From assembly GCF_038396675.1 (NCBI RefSeq), contig NC_088922.1:67625001-67689000 (forward strand): a stretch of 64,000 nucleotides of DNA, given 5' to 3'. A program made the translations under genes and the position numbers. Below the pieces are notes generated by a model. The model was not told the origin of the DNA and did not search any database. It saw nothing but the letters and a program-made list of their open reading frames with translations. Of the stretch, positions 36,579 to 49,284 are shown piece by piece (the first letter of the stretch is position 1; every line of letters begins with the position of its first letter). The DNA comes from Hydra vulgaris. Lineage: Eukaryota; Cnidaria; Hydrozoa; Anthoathecata; Hydridae.

Positions 36579-37915
36579 GTGTTGACATTAACAATAGTCT
36601 CACCAAAATGGTTGCTCCATTTATAAGTCAAGAAAGTAAGTCAAAATTATAAATTAGGAATACTGTAGCACAAATTTTTTTCATTTTAATAATTCTATTT
36701 ATTGAAATCAAAATAATCCACCCCTTACTTTTCTTTATGTCACTTAAATTAAGTTTAATTTTAATTTTAGTCTCTGACACTGTTATGGATTATCTAAATA
36801 TTAATGGAGGCATTGTATCCCACAAAAATCCAGGTTTGGTTTTAACCAATCGCCATTTTTTACAAATTTGTAAAGAAAAAGATAAATTTAACTTGACATG
36901 GCCAAATCTTTCAGTATTTTTTACATCCTTGTTTAAATACCCTATATCTAGAGTTATGCTGATCAAGTGCCTTTAAAAGTCAAAAGATTTTATTGCAAAA
37001 GTAAATCGTGGCAAAAATTTTGATTTAAGAAAGTATTTTTTAAGCTCTGCTTTATCTTTTATTGGTGCTTTTCCGGATGTTGTTGGTTTGTCGCCTTCTG
37101 ATGCTTGTTCTACCCCAACTTCTATCCACAATAGTGAAATTGTTCCAAATCAAATTACTGTTTTTGTGTCTTCTGATTTAAACTTGCAAATTGCTAATGA
37201 TGATTTTTTGTGTTCTGTTACCCCAAACTCTATTGTATACACCCCTTTAGGAAATGATTCTGAAAATTTTCTTCTTGAAGCGCAAGTTAATGAAGTGAAT
37301 CTGCCAGTTTCCAATTTGGATAAAAAACTACTTATATTATCAGGTGATTTGACCTATCAAATAAAAAAATACAAACAGAGAATTAATCATCTTAAATTAC
37401 AAATGAGACAAATTAATAAAAGATGTAATAAATATAAAAGAAAATATCAAGCAATCTTATCAAAATATAGTGTCAGAAATGTCAACAAAAGAGAAGTTAG
37501 AAAGGATTGTAGGATTAACCAATTGTTGCAAAAAAATTTAGATTAGAAAAAGAAATTGATTTGGCTAGAAAACGTTCACAATCAGATCGACAAAAGGCAT
37601 GGTATTTTAAGAAAAAAATTGAAAACACTGTTTTGAAAACATCTGATGAAACAAATGATTCAATCTTAAAGGAGAGTTTAAATTACTTTGAAAATCTTTC
37701 AGAAGAGCTGAAGGAAAGAGTTAACTTTTTGTTAAAAAAATGTAATTGATGTTTTTGAAGGAGGTAGATATAATGATGAAATTCGCTCTGTATATTATGA
37801 CCTTTTAAGTAAATATGTTTCTGTTAACAATGTTGAATCAGTTATCAGAACTGTACTACAAAAAATGACTGGAATTTCATGTGGTACACTTCCAAAAAAA
37901 TTTGGATAGAAGTAG
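36579..37915 (+). pseudogene. Unrecognised transposon gene remnant, coiled-coil region
   Basis: Exon-like 36579-36635 (NNSLTKMVAPFISQE) joins 36771 onward (SDTVMDYLNINGGIVSHKN). The frame runs to 37546 with one stop at 36974-36976. After an A-run slip the protein continues EKEIDLARKRSQSDRQKAWY, then after another slip FEGGRYNDEIRSVYYDLL and SVNNVESVIRTVLQKMTG, stopping near 37910. The middle is Lys/Gln-rich (YQIKKYKQRINHLKLQMRQI) and should form a coiled coil. The GRY-DEIR..YYDLLS end resembles conserved ends of unclassified transposon proteins I have seen in cnidarians and insects, but I cannot name the family. Three lesions mark it as dead. Confidence 0.5.
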
Positions 37916-38799
37916 GGGTAGAGCAAGCATCAGAAGGTAGCTACTTTTAAAGTTGGAAGTTATTGGAAGAGCCAAGACAAAGTTTATATAGCTAGATAAC
38001 AATTAACAGACAACTTAAAAAATTGCAAAAAGATGGGTAAGTCCATCATGCCAGACTTTATCGAAAGCCTTTGATATCCAGAGCAGTAGAATTTGCCTAA
38101 CCACCTCTATGTAATGCTATGTAGTACCATTCTGTAACAACAGTTAGCAAGTCAGTTCTAAAACAAGATGATTGAAATCCATTTGTTTCTTAAGTCATCT
38201 GCAAATAAAGCCACCTTTAAGCTTTTCAGGATGATCACTAGTTTTGGTTAAAAGTTAACCCATTACTTAGTGACACTAGTGTGATTTAGGAGCGTTTAGT
38301 GCCACAGGGTCTGTGTGTTTTGTGATTGTGATGTTATTGTTGTGATTTTTTGTGTTGTTAGACAATTTGGCTTACCTTCTCGATGGTGTCTATTGTTAAA
38401 AATGATTATTAGTTTGTTTCGTTACTGAAACTTGCTACTTCCAATCATTCACTAAAAGCCAAGAAATGAGTTTTAGAATAAAAACATTTTTCTATGTTGT
38501 TTTAATTTTTTTATCTTACGCGTTTTCATAGGTTTACTTAAGCAATCTGAAAGAGTAAGTTTCTTATTTTATACTTATTTAGTTTTAAATGTTTTTAATT
38601 TATATATTTTTAAAATGAATTAAAAAAATATATTTTTAACACGTTATTGTGTATCTGTGTTTCTAATAATAATATTTTTACATTTTTAGATATAATTTCT
38701 GCTGTTATACCTGCCTATTGCAGTTGTAAGTACTCCAAATTTCAGAAAGTTCGTTTGCTGTAAGTTATTTTCATTAAAAATTAAATTTTAACTTTATTG

Positions 38800-39838
38800 A
38801 AGAATCTTCTGTCTGTTAAATAGGTTATTCTGAATAATTTCGACAGATTTTAAAGCTCTTTTGTAGTAATTTACTGACCGATCTGTAAATTATACAATAG
38901 TTTCAAAATGATGTATGATTTAAATTCCATGAGTCCTTTATGCATATTTGTAAGGTGTAATTATAATAAAACCCCAAATTTTATTTTCCAAAACTAAGTA
39001 AATAAGTGAAAACCATCAGTCTGTAAAATAGATGATTCTGGTCAATCTCGTCAGATGAATAAAAATGGGACCATTATCAAAAATTTCGAATCAAATTTAA
39101 CAACGGTTGAAAAATATCAAATATATTTAAAGTCGGTATGCCCAGTTGGTTTGTGCAGCCCTTTTGCAGTAATTTACTGACAGGTCTGTAAATTATACAA
39201 TGATTTCAAAATGATGTACTATTTGGACTCCATGGTTCCTTTATGCACATTTGTATGGTGTTATTATAGTATAACCCCAAATTTTATTTTCTAAAACTAA
39301 GTAAATAAGTGAAAACCCTCAGTCTGTAAAATAGATGATTCTGGTAAATCTGGTCAGTTGAACAAAAAAATTCGTGGGTATTTTATTTTCTTATAGTTGT
39401 TGGATCACTATGGAAAATTTAAAGTCAAATGTAATAATGGTTTAAAAGTTATTCTAAAGTTAATATGACACCAAAACTAAGTAAATGAGTTAAAAGCCAC
39501 AGTCTGTAAAATAGACAAATCTGGACAATCCCAACTGAATTAAATAAAAATGTTTTTGTTTTTTATTTTCTTATAGTTGGTCAATCAATGTGGAAAATTT
39601 CAAGTCAAATGTAATAACGGTTCAAGAGTTATTCAAGAGTCAATATGACACCAAAACTAAGTAAATAATTAAAAACCCTCAGTCTGTAAAATAGACAGTT
39701 CTAGGCAATCCCGACAGAATTTAAAAAAATTTTTTTTTGTTTTTTATTTTCTTATAGTTGTTGATTCAAAATGGAAAATTTCAAGTCAAATGTAATAACG
39801 GTTCAAAAGTTATTCAAAAATCAATATGATCCAAAAAT
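38800..39838 (+). repeat. Tandem repeat array, ~180- and ~285-base units
   Basis: Recurring blocks CAGTCTGTAAAATAGA (near 39015, 39320, 39500, 39680), ACTAAGTAAATAAGTGAAAA, GGAAAATTTCAAGTCAAATG and TTTTATTTTCTTATAGTTG. The first two units carry an extra block (TAATTTACTGAC..TCTGTAAATTATACA) at about 38868 and 39166 and are longer. No coding content. Confidence 0.8.
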
Positions 39839-40064
39839 ACTCTCTTTTTCGGTGCCATAACACTGCAAATTTTCCATACTTAAGCCCTATACCTTTCGTC
39901 AAAAAATCATCAATTTTTGCACTACAAAAAATTCAATAACTTTGGATCCACTTAACTTCAAAGGTCGAATGACCCCTCATTTTTTAAACCAGGTCAAGCT
40001 CTATATGATGATATAAATTATATATGTTTTTATAAATTATAAAAAAATCGTCTGGAATGGCTAC

Positions 40065-40390
40065 CTATGTAACATTTAAAATATTGAAGAGTATTAGTAT
40101 TTGGTATCTAAAATATCACATCCCTCATGTGTAATCTATTTAATCATTGTCACGCAATATATTAAGATCAAAATTTCATAAGTATGAATTTAAAATATAT
40201 TACCATCTAATGCTGACTCCATTTATAGTATATTATTTACAAACCGTTTTATGAATCTGTTTTGTACATAAATATTTCGGACGTACTAGATACACTTCTA
40301 AGTGCAATAACTTGAAAACGCATTCTCGATTTCGGTTTTTCTATGGGGGATGTGATATTTTAGGCGGATGTAATATTTTATTACAAGTTA
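40065..40390 (-). repeat. Repeat X copy B, right piece with the X end segment
   Basis: Reverse minisatellite unit (to 40140) followed by the reverse complement of 2841-3124, ending in ggatgtaatattttattaca. It defines the right border of X copy B. Confidence 0.85.
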
Positions 40391-41150
40391 CCGAAATAAT
40401 TTTTGAAACAATATTAAGACAGACTGAAAGGAAGAAGAGGATTTAGCAGGTTTTAACTTAAATTTAAAAATTACGCTGAATACCCGAATATTAGCAAAAA
40501 CTACAAAACCAAGAAAAAAAATAGTTATATATTATTTTAAAGGATGCTAGAACGTAAATAAAATAACTTTAAGCTAAAATAATTACAAAAACTTAATTAA
40601 AACCGCTCCTACAACCAGATAAACTGATATTGAAAATTCTAGTAGATATTTTATGAAAGATATCATTTTACTTTTCGTAAAACGTTTTACTATGACATAT
40701 TCGATTAAAAAAATTGGTCTAAATTTAATCTGAAAAAGTCTTCCTTATATATAGAAAACTTCGCAAATTTTGTCTACGGAATTAGTCACGTGACTGAAGT
40801 GCCTAGTTGTACATATAAAAAGTTAAATAATGACCTTATTTGAAGGCGAGGAAAAGGAAAAAACTTCTTACCTTAATTTTTGCCATCTCATAACTCGGTT
40901 ATTTGTTTTTTCTTTATCTATTTCTGATCATCCCTCTTTAATCAACTATAATGAATATGCATACAATAAATTGTATATTTTGGAACCTATTTCTAGATCA
41001 ATCCGATTTAAAAATAGGCCGGCTATAGAATATAGTAATGAGCATAGTCCATAAGAATACATAGTCTGGAAACACGGACCGTTTCCATTGTTTTTCGATT
41101 TTAACTTGAAAACTGCACAACGACCCGGCAAACCTGCACAAGTTTAAAAA
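40391..41150. other. AT-rich upstream region of the C2H2 gene
   Basis: No ORF with recognisable content. The 74-codon ORF at 40830 has no motif. A promoter for the following ORF would lie here, but no element is clear apart from TATA-like runs. Confidence 0.4.
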
Positions 41151-42320
41151 ATGGCATTATTTAACAGCGATTTCGAGATAAATAGTGATTTGGAATGTTT
41201 GTTTGACGTGGTTGAAGGAGGATTTTTGAACAATGACATTAACTTAATTACAGATATAGATTCTATTGTTTCTGATATTGATATTTATAGAGATAATGTC
41301 GAACAGCATGCATGCATTCAGTGTCCCAAAGTTTACAAGACAATTAGAGGTTTAAAGAGACACATTGCATCGAAGCATATTTTAGAGAGTTTTGAAATAG
41401 ATTCTTCCAAAATGTATAATACGGAGAACTCGTCTAATACATTGTCACCACTAAAGCTGAAAAGCATAGTTGAAGAATGTGCAAGTTTATTGCAAATGGA
41501 CATGTGTCTGCCATTTGATATAAGAAAACAGTTCTCATGCGAGAAATTTAGTTATTCATTAGATGATGCTGAAAATCTTTGGCAAAAGTTAAAACCAATA
41601 ATAGAACAATTTAAAGGCAATAGTGATTTATTTTATCAAGATTATTATGGATTGTTGAGCGAAAATCTACTAGCTTCACACTTCAGCGATCTAGCTTTGA
41701 GTAATACACTACTCACTGAAATGTCTTCTCTTATATTAAACAATCTTTCTGATATAAAACCAAATACTATTGAATCTGTAAATACAACTCAGGAAATAAC
41801 TGATATAGAGAGAAAGAGTTTACAATATCTTATTGGATATATTTTTCAGAGAGTGTATACTAAATTTAAAAGTAGTAAAAATGTATGTAAGTATAGCCAA
41901 CAGTGTGTTTCAATTTTACTGCGCTGTAGGGTTATGGAAGATGATACTCAGACACTTGTAAATATTAGAGATAGAGGGGGTTTGTGGAAAGTAAACAATA
42001 TAATTCAAGATCTTTTTCTGACATGTGAGAATATTTTTCGTAAAAAAACAACACAAGTTTTTTTGAAACTAGATCCGGAAGTTCTAATCAAGTCTATGTC
42101 TACAAATTATATTGTTTTATCCCTTTATAAACAAGTTTGCAATGATCCAAAATCAACTGAAGTTAGTAAGAATTTGCTAGAGCACTTAATTACATTATTT
42201 GTAAGAGTTCGTTCATTTTCTTATGCCAAAGATATTATTGAAAAACATAAGATGAGAAAGAAAACCTGTAAAACTCGTTCATTGCGATGCGAAATAAAGA
42301 AAGCAAGTGAAGGAAATTGA
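41151..42320 (+). CDS. C2H2 zinc finger + DRGGLW-domain protein, intact 389 aa
   Basis: ATG at 41151 to TGA at 42318, no lesion. Residues 1-50 are acidic. A single C2H2 finger follows (ACIQCPKVYKTIRGLKRH..KH, about residues 55-78). The C-terminal half has the order YLIGYIFQRVYTKF, ILLRCRV, NIRDRGGLWKVNNIIQDLFL, LFVRVRSFSYAKDIIEKHK and a basic tail (KMRKKTCKTRSLRCEIKK). The YL-GY and RGGL-x-VN pattern resembles the C-terminal domain of P-element/THAP9-type transposases (weak, from memory), and I recall many such single-exon genes in Hydra. A P-type transposase lies 2.1 kb downstream on the other strand. It may be a transposon accessory protein or a co-opted DNA-binding protein; function unknown. 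Confidence 0.65.
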   Translation: MALFNSDFEINSDLECLFDVVEGGFLNNDINLITDIDSIVSDIDIYRDNVEQHACIQCPKVYKTIRGLKRHIASKHILESFEIDSSKMYNTENSSNTLSPLKLKSIVEECASLLQMDMCLPFDIRKQFSCEKFSYSLDDAENLWQKLKPIIEQFKGNSDLFYQDYYGLLSENLLASHFSDLALSNTLLTEMSSLILNNLSDIKPNTIESVNTTQEITDIERKSLQYLIGYIFQRVYTKFKSSKNVCKYSQQCVSILLRCRVMEDDTQTLVNIRDRGGLWKVNNIIQDLFLTCENIFRKKTTQVFLKLDPEVLIKSMSTNYIVLSLYKQVCNDPKSTEVSKNLLEHLITLFVRVRSFSYAKDIIEKHKMRKKTCKTRSLRCEIKKASEGN

Positions 42321-42495
42321 CATAAATATTGAACATAAAAGGCTATTTTCATAGCCACATATCTTTTTAAAACATTAATGGCATAAAACTACTTTAATTC
42401 TGTTTAAAATTTTACTTAATATTTACTTAATTTATTAAAATAGTACTTCAATAAACTTTTTGTTAGCTTTTTGTTGTAAATCTCATAGTAAATTC

Positions 42496-43307
<812 letters not shown>

Positions 43308-43374
<67 letters not shown>
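43308..43374. repeat. (TA)n microsatellite
   Basis: TA tract with one AA interruption. Confidence 0.95.
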
Positions 43375-43379
<5 letters not shown>

Positions 43380-44416
43380 AAATGTCATTGTTTTCGTTGA
43401 AAGAGGTTACACAACCCATGAACCTTGATTATACCTTAATTCCCTAATAAAAGTTTTTTTTTTTTCTCAAAAAGTATATCAACCTGGGTCTCAAAAGAAC
43501 CAGAATTTTATACAAATTTTAGAAATAATTGAAAAAAATCAATTTTTTTTAAACCAAAAATTATTAAGATCAAAATTATTAATAATTTTGTGACATTTAG
43601 TAGCAATATCTTTCTAAAAAGATTTTCATAAGGAAGAATAAAAATATTTTTTTAATAATTAAAAAGAGCTATTTATAGAAAAGAATTGTTTCTTTTTGCA
43701 CCTCAATAACCTTACTCGCATGGGGCAATTTTCAGTTGCTACGGTACTGGCTGAGCCAATAAAATAAAATTTTATTGAAATGAATTAATTTTAGTTACGT
43801 TAAAGATATTCTTATGACTGTAGTGACAAAGTATTTCATCACTACATAGTCACACAAGTGATGAAGTACTTCATCGCTTTCATTTAACATATATTTTTTC
43901 AAAGCAAACTTTGATCACACCTGCGACCGTCGGTCACAGTCCCCCTTTATTTACTTATAAATAATTATGCAAGCAAATAGAAAACAAGCAAATGTTATTC
44001 CAAGTGAATTAAAATTATAAGTATTGATCTTGTTTATTTTAAATGTTTACTATACCTATGGCAGAATTAGTCTAAGACGTGGGGGGCAAGCTGACCCCCA
44101 TGTCCCCTACAACAGTCAAACCGCGCCCCCTAAAATATTCAAAAAAATAATTTTTCTTTTAAATAACCCTCAGGAGGGGGTCCAAAATCAGTAGTTTAAC
44201 TTACTTGAACTTGATGGAAGCCCGCCAATTTATTTAATTTATGCCAATCGTATTTTATTTAGAAATATTTTTTTGAAGAAAAACACAATGCCTTTATACT
44301 AATTCATTTATAGATACTCTTACCATTATAAATATAATGACAAATAATGCTTTTAAAACTTTGTGGTTATGAAAATAACCTTTTTATTTCAATTAATAAA
44401 TGTGAAAAAGCAGAAC
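43375..44416. other. No gene seen; GC-rich patch at 44070-44180
   Basis: Mostly AT-rich. A perfect 16-base palindrome GATGAAGTACTTCATC lies near 43860. The patch around gtggggggcaagctgacccc and ccgcgccccc resembles the G-rich ends of some hAT elements (compare 2515-2615), but no partner end is seen. Confidence 0.4.
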
Positions 44417-47126
44417 TTAATGTTGGTTTGTAATTTGAATTAACTTTGAACTATTTTTTTTTCTTTTCGGTAAAGGATTATTTTCAATATCCATGATATT
44501 ATTGTTAGTAGATTGAATGTTACCAGTAATTGGACAAACTGAAAATTGTGACTTGATTGTATTGTCATTGTAGCCAAAATCTTTGATAGATGGATTATCT
44601 TTTCTGCGACCAATTGCACGTTGTCTTCCAAAATAGTTTTCAAGGTCATCTTGGCAGAATCTTTCAGAAAATACAAATCGAACACCATTTTCAAGTAAAA
44701 ATTTAACAACTTCTTTAAATGAATGCACTGTAATTTGCAAACCTTCATAAGTTTGAGAAGAAATAAACATTTTTGATTTTGAGCTCTCATCAAAACTTCC
44801 TTCTCGTTGATCTATAGATTCTTTCCACAATTTAAAGTATAAGAGGAAGTTATCTAACCAAGCAAATCTTGAATCATCTACTGATTCATAAGGTTTTAAA
44901 AATGGCTTTCTTTTTGTTATATGCTCAACACTGTTCTTTACATTCAAACAATCAAAAAACATATCCATCATTAAACAAAATTCTGCAGTTCCAGCAGCTT
45001 CTGGTGGTCCAAACTGCTTTAAAACATTTCCTACCGTTTTGCTCAATACTTGGGATGCAAGACGTACCCTCATCACAGAATATGGTGTTAAGTTTACATG
45101 ATCGCTTGTTAGTTTAGGAACAAGTTTTAAACCTCTTTCTAAATCAGAATTATAAAATGTTGAAATATGATTCCAAAGAAGAAAAAATCCACTATTCCAC
45201 ATGTAGCGTGATTTACATCCAGAACCAGAATTACTTAGACAGTTTCGAGAAGTTTTGATTAGATGAGGTACATCTGCAAAGAAAAAGATGAATCTATTAT
45301 CATTACTAAATAAGTTTTTAGTGCGATATATAATTTTTTTCCCTGAGCCACCATCTAATTTCTTATGCATTTTGAAAAACTTCCTATTTGGAGATGCACC
45401 ATCTGCAGTTGCAGCTATGACTTTCAAATTTATACTCTCCAGATAACGCACTGCTTTCCAAAATATTGGCATAAGTTGTGTCGATGTTACTCCAGTTGTG
45501 GCAAATGTTGCTAGACTATAGGAAAGTGGGTTTACTATACTTTTAACATGAAAAACTAAAACATAAGAGGCTAGCTCTCTCACATTTTTAAGTGTTGCAT
45601 AGTTAGTTTGAATATCTCCTAAATCTACAAATCCAATTAACTCACCAGAGTATTTATCCCAAACCAAATCTTCTTGAACTTTCATTTCATCAAACAGAAT
45701 TGTAACAAATCGTTCAGAACTAGAGAAGTTAGAAGTTTTATTTGCAAGATCATTAATGACTTGAGGATTAAAACCTCTTGAAGGATGTATATAATTTTTG
45801 TAGTCTCTCAAGGTGCGTAAACTTGGAAGAACTAAAAATCCTGAACCAGTCTTACTATCAAAACGCAAATCAGAATATGCTGACGAAGATTTAACTGCTA
45901 AATTGAGACAAAATTTTATTATCATTGGATGATATTTTACACTACAGGGGCTAGAAGCTTTAATACTTTTGCTGCTCATTCCAAAATAGTTTCATGAAGT
46001 CTGGAATATTTTTTTGATTAAAACCAGAGTACAATGTTTTAAGGTCTTGATCAAGTTCTAAATTAACTTTTTCACTTTCCATATTCAAAACTGTTTTCAT
46101 ATGTTCAATCTGATTTTCCAACTGTTTGCATTTTAAACGATGTTGTTGCAAACTTAATTTAATTCGTTCGGTGGAGGTAAATTTAAGAGGAGCATTCAGC
46201 TTTGCAGGTTGGTTTAAAGTTTTATTTTTATTATTTACTTCATAATTAGTTTTAAGTTGCAAAGAATGGCATGAATAACAACAACTCTGGGATTTTATTA
46301 AAATATTACAATTAAGTGAACGATAAAACTCATCTTGATTTAATCTAGGTTTAAGAGGAAGTTGCTTAAAAAGCAAGTAGTTAAATTTTTTAGTTATAAC
46401 ATGCTTTTCAAATTTAAAGTTTTGGTTGATTAAGTCTAAACTTTTTACTTCAACACCAGGACAAAGAACAAGAGTTTCAATATGACTTATAAATTTTGAT
46501 AAAGAAACATTTAAAAAAGATCCTTTATATTGAAGGTACAAAAGATGATCTATTGGTAACATCCAACCAAAAATTCTTACACAATAGTCTAGCAACTCGT
46601 CGACATAAATTTCATACTTTGGTAAAATATGTTCTGGAGAATTACAAGTAATTACTATAAATCTATCATCCAAAGAAATTTTCCAACAATCATCAAGAGA
46701 GAGCTTTAAAATACGTTTTGTAAAATCATCAAAAGATTTGTAACATGACGTTGTAGTTCGAGAAATTAACTCTTGCGTCACTAAAAACTCCTCACGTTTT
46801 GTAATGGATATTGAACTTCGCTGTGATTGATTACTTTTCTTAGGGAGATTTAGAGTTGGCAATGCTCCATCCTTTAAAATTTTTCGAGATGAGTAAACCC
46901 AAAATTGATCTTCAGTAAAGTGAAGCTCGCAAATATAAATGTTGAAGGAATCAATTCGTTTTTTCAAAGAATCATCGATGAGTCTGTCTCTAGTAATTAC
47001 GTTAATAAGCTCATTACTCCATTTCTTATTTGCATCATTAGTTGGAGTAGGAACTTTGAAAATGCTGATACCTTTGTGTCTTCTTGAAGTTGAACAACCA
47101 AATATTGCACAATTTTCACCAGGCAT
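44417..47126 (-). pseudogene. P-element/THAP9-like transposase, one frame break
   Basis: The start is the ATG at 47126 (MPGENCAIFGC), which opens a THAP domain (CAIFGCSTSRR, FKVP, YICELHFTEDQF, LPTLNLP; residues about 1-90). A coiled coil precedes the break (KCKQLENQIEHMKTVL). The frame ends at 45960 after FWNEQQKY, while a second frame, open from 45979, continues (SSPCSVKYHPMIIKFCL) to 44417 for 520 codons; the overlap is 20 bases at an A-run. The P-type catalytic region follows: LFDEMKVQEDLVWD, ATADGASPNRKFFKMH, DVPHLIKTSRNC and CQDDLENYFGRQR, giving candidate Asp, Asp and Glu residues. Apart from this slip it looks complete (about 900 residues). Whether it is a mutation, a ribosomal frameshift or an assembly indel cannot be told here. 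Confidence 0.85.
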
Positions 47127-47333
47127 ATCAAAAAAAATCAATTTCAATAAAAATAGAAAGACAACTTTAAAAAATAACAGGCAACCGCTAACAACAACAA
47201 TCTTTTTGTGCAGGTTCGGAAGTCCGGAAACGAGAAAAAACAGTTTGAAAGAGTTAAAACAATGCGCTATTGTTCGCTTCCAAACTATATCTTTCTTATA
47301 ACTATGTAATGAGAAAGTTCGATCAAAATACAA

Positions 47334-48545
<1,212 letters not shown>

Positions 48546-48616
48546 TTACTAATTAATTATTGCTCTGTTCTTTAAGAACATTGAGCACTCTATTTGTAAA
48601 ATACACTAACATAATT

Positions 48617-48621
<5 letters not shown>

Positions 48622-48706
<85 letters not shown>
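48622..48706. repeat. (TA)n microsatellite at the 5' edge of the Penelope-like element
   Basis: TA tract abutting the Penelope-like element. Confidence 0.95.
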
Positions 48707-48713
<7 letters not shown>

Positions 48714-48745
48714 AAAATATTTTAAAAGAGAAAATACAACTTTAT

Positions 48746-48790
48746 AATGGAACTTGAAGTTTCATGCCATTCGGCAATCATCAGCCATAT
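48746..48790 (-). ncRNA. Hammerhead ribozyme-like motif, inverted copy
   Basis: Reverse complement of the motif at 49069-49113, carried by the left arm of the fold-back. Confidence 0.65.
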
Positions 48791-48909
48791 TATTCAAATA
48801 TAAAATAAAAACCGTTATAAAAAATACAAATTTAGCGTTGCAACGGCATCTGACGTCAAGTGTACGTGATCCGATATTTGCTAATCGCCGGAATCAAAGA
48901 AATGAATTG

Positions 48910-49242
48910 GTGAATTGATTTCTGCTTGTAGGCATAGGAAAAAATATTTACTTTCTAACTTTGATTCCGGCGATTAGCAAATATCGGATCACGCACACTT
49001 GACGTCAGATGCCGTTGCAACGCTAAATTTGTATTTTTTATAACGGTTTTTATTTTATATTTGAATAATATGGCTGATGATTGCCGAATGGCATGAAACT
49101 TCAAGTTCCATTATAAAGTTGTATTTTCTCTTTTAAAATATTTTAATAATATTATTTGATCTATTTTTTTCAAAAAGATATCGATCACTCTTAAACAGAC
49201 AAGAGTTGTAGTTCCAGCAATATACAACATTTATCAATAAAT
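48910..49242 (+). repeat. Upstream pLTR of the Penelope-like element
   Basis: Direct repeat of 51368-51701. It begins GTGAATTGATTTCTGCTTG, copied from the last codons of the ORF, and ends CATTTATCAATAAAT. Confidence 0.88.
49069..49113 (+). ncRNA. Hammerhead ribozyme-like motif, upstream pLTR
   Basis: Core CTGATGA (49074-49080) and GAAA (49095-49098). Stem I is ATGG with CCAT, stem II TGCC with GGCA around a GAAT loop, stem III ACT with AGT around a TCA loop. Predicted cleavage lies after T49107. The short stem III fits the minimal type I hammerheads known from Penelope-like elements. The base pair next to the core in stem II would be U-U, so activity is uncertain. Confidence 0.72.
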
Positions 49243-49284
49243 TTATTGCTCCTCCTGTTGAGCACTCTTCTCAAGTCGTTAAAA

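Larger units (their letters stand above)
32065..40064. mobile_element. Element Y, copy 2, split by two insertions
   Basis: Pieces 32065-32145, about 35646-36244 and about 39844-40064 together equal copy 1 at 16493-17344. The flanking X sequence reads CCCCCTA on the left and CTATGTAAC on the right, while intact X units have CCCCCTATGTAAC, so CTA (32062-32064, 40065-40067) is a 3-bp target duplication. The interruptions are the 3.5-kb RAG1-like transposon and a 3.6-kb segment with a decayed gene and tandem repeats. Confidence 0.75.
48707..49151. repeat. Inverted repeat at the Penelope 5' end
   Basis: Arms 48707-48899 and 48959-49151 are nearly perfect (one clear mismatch in the ATCACG-ACAC segment). 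The loop contains the start of the upstream pLTR. Confidence 0.9.
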
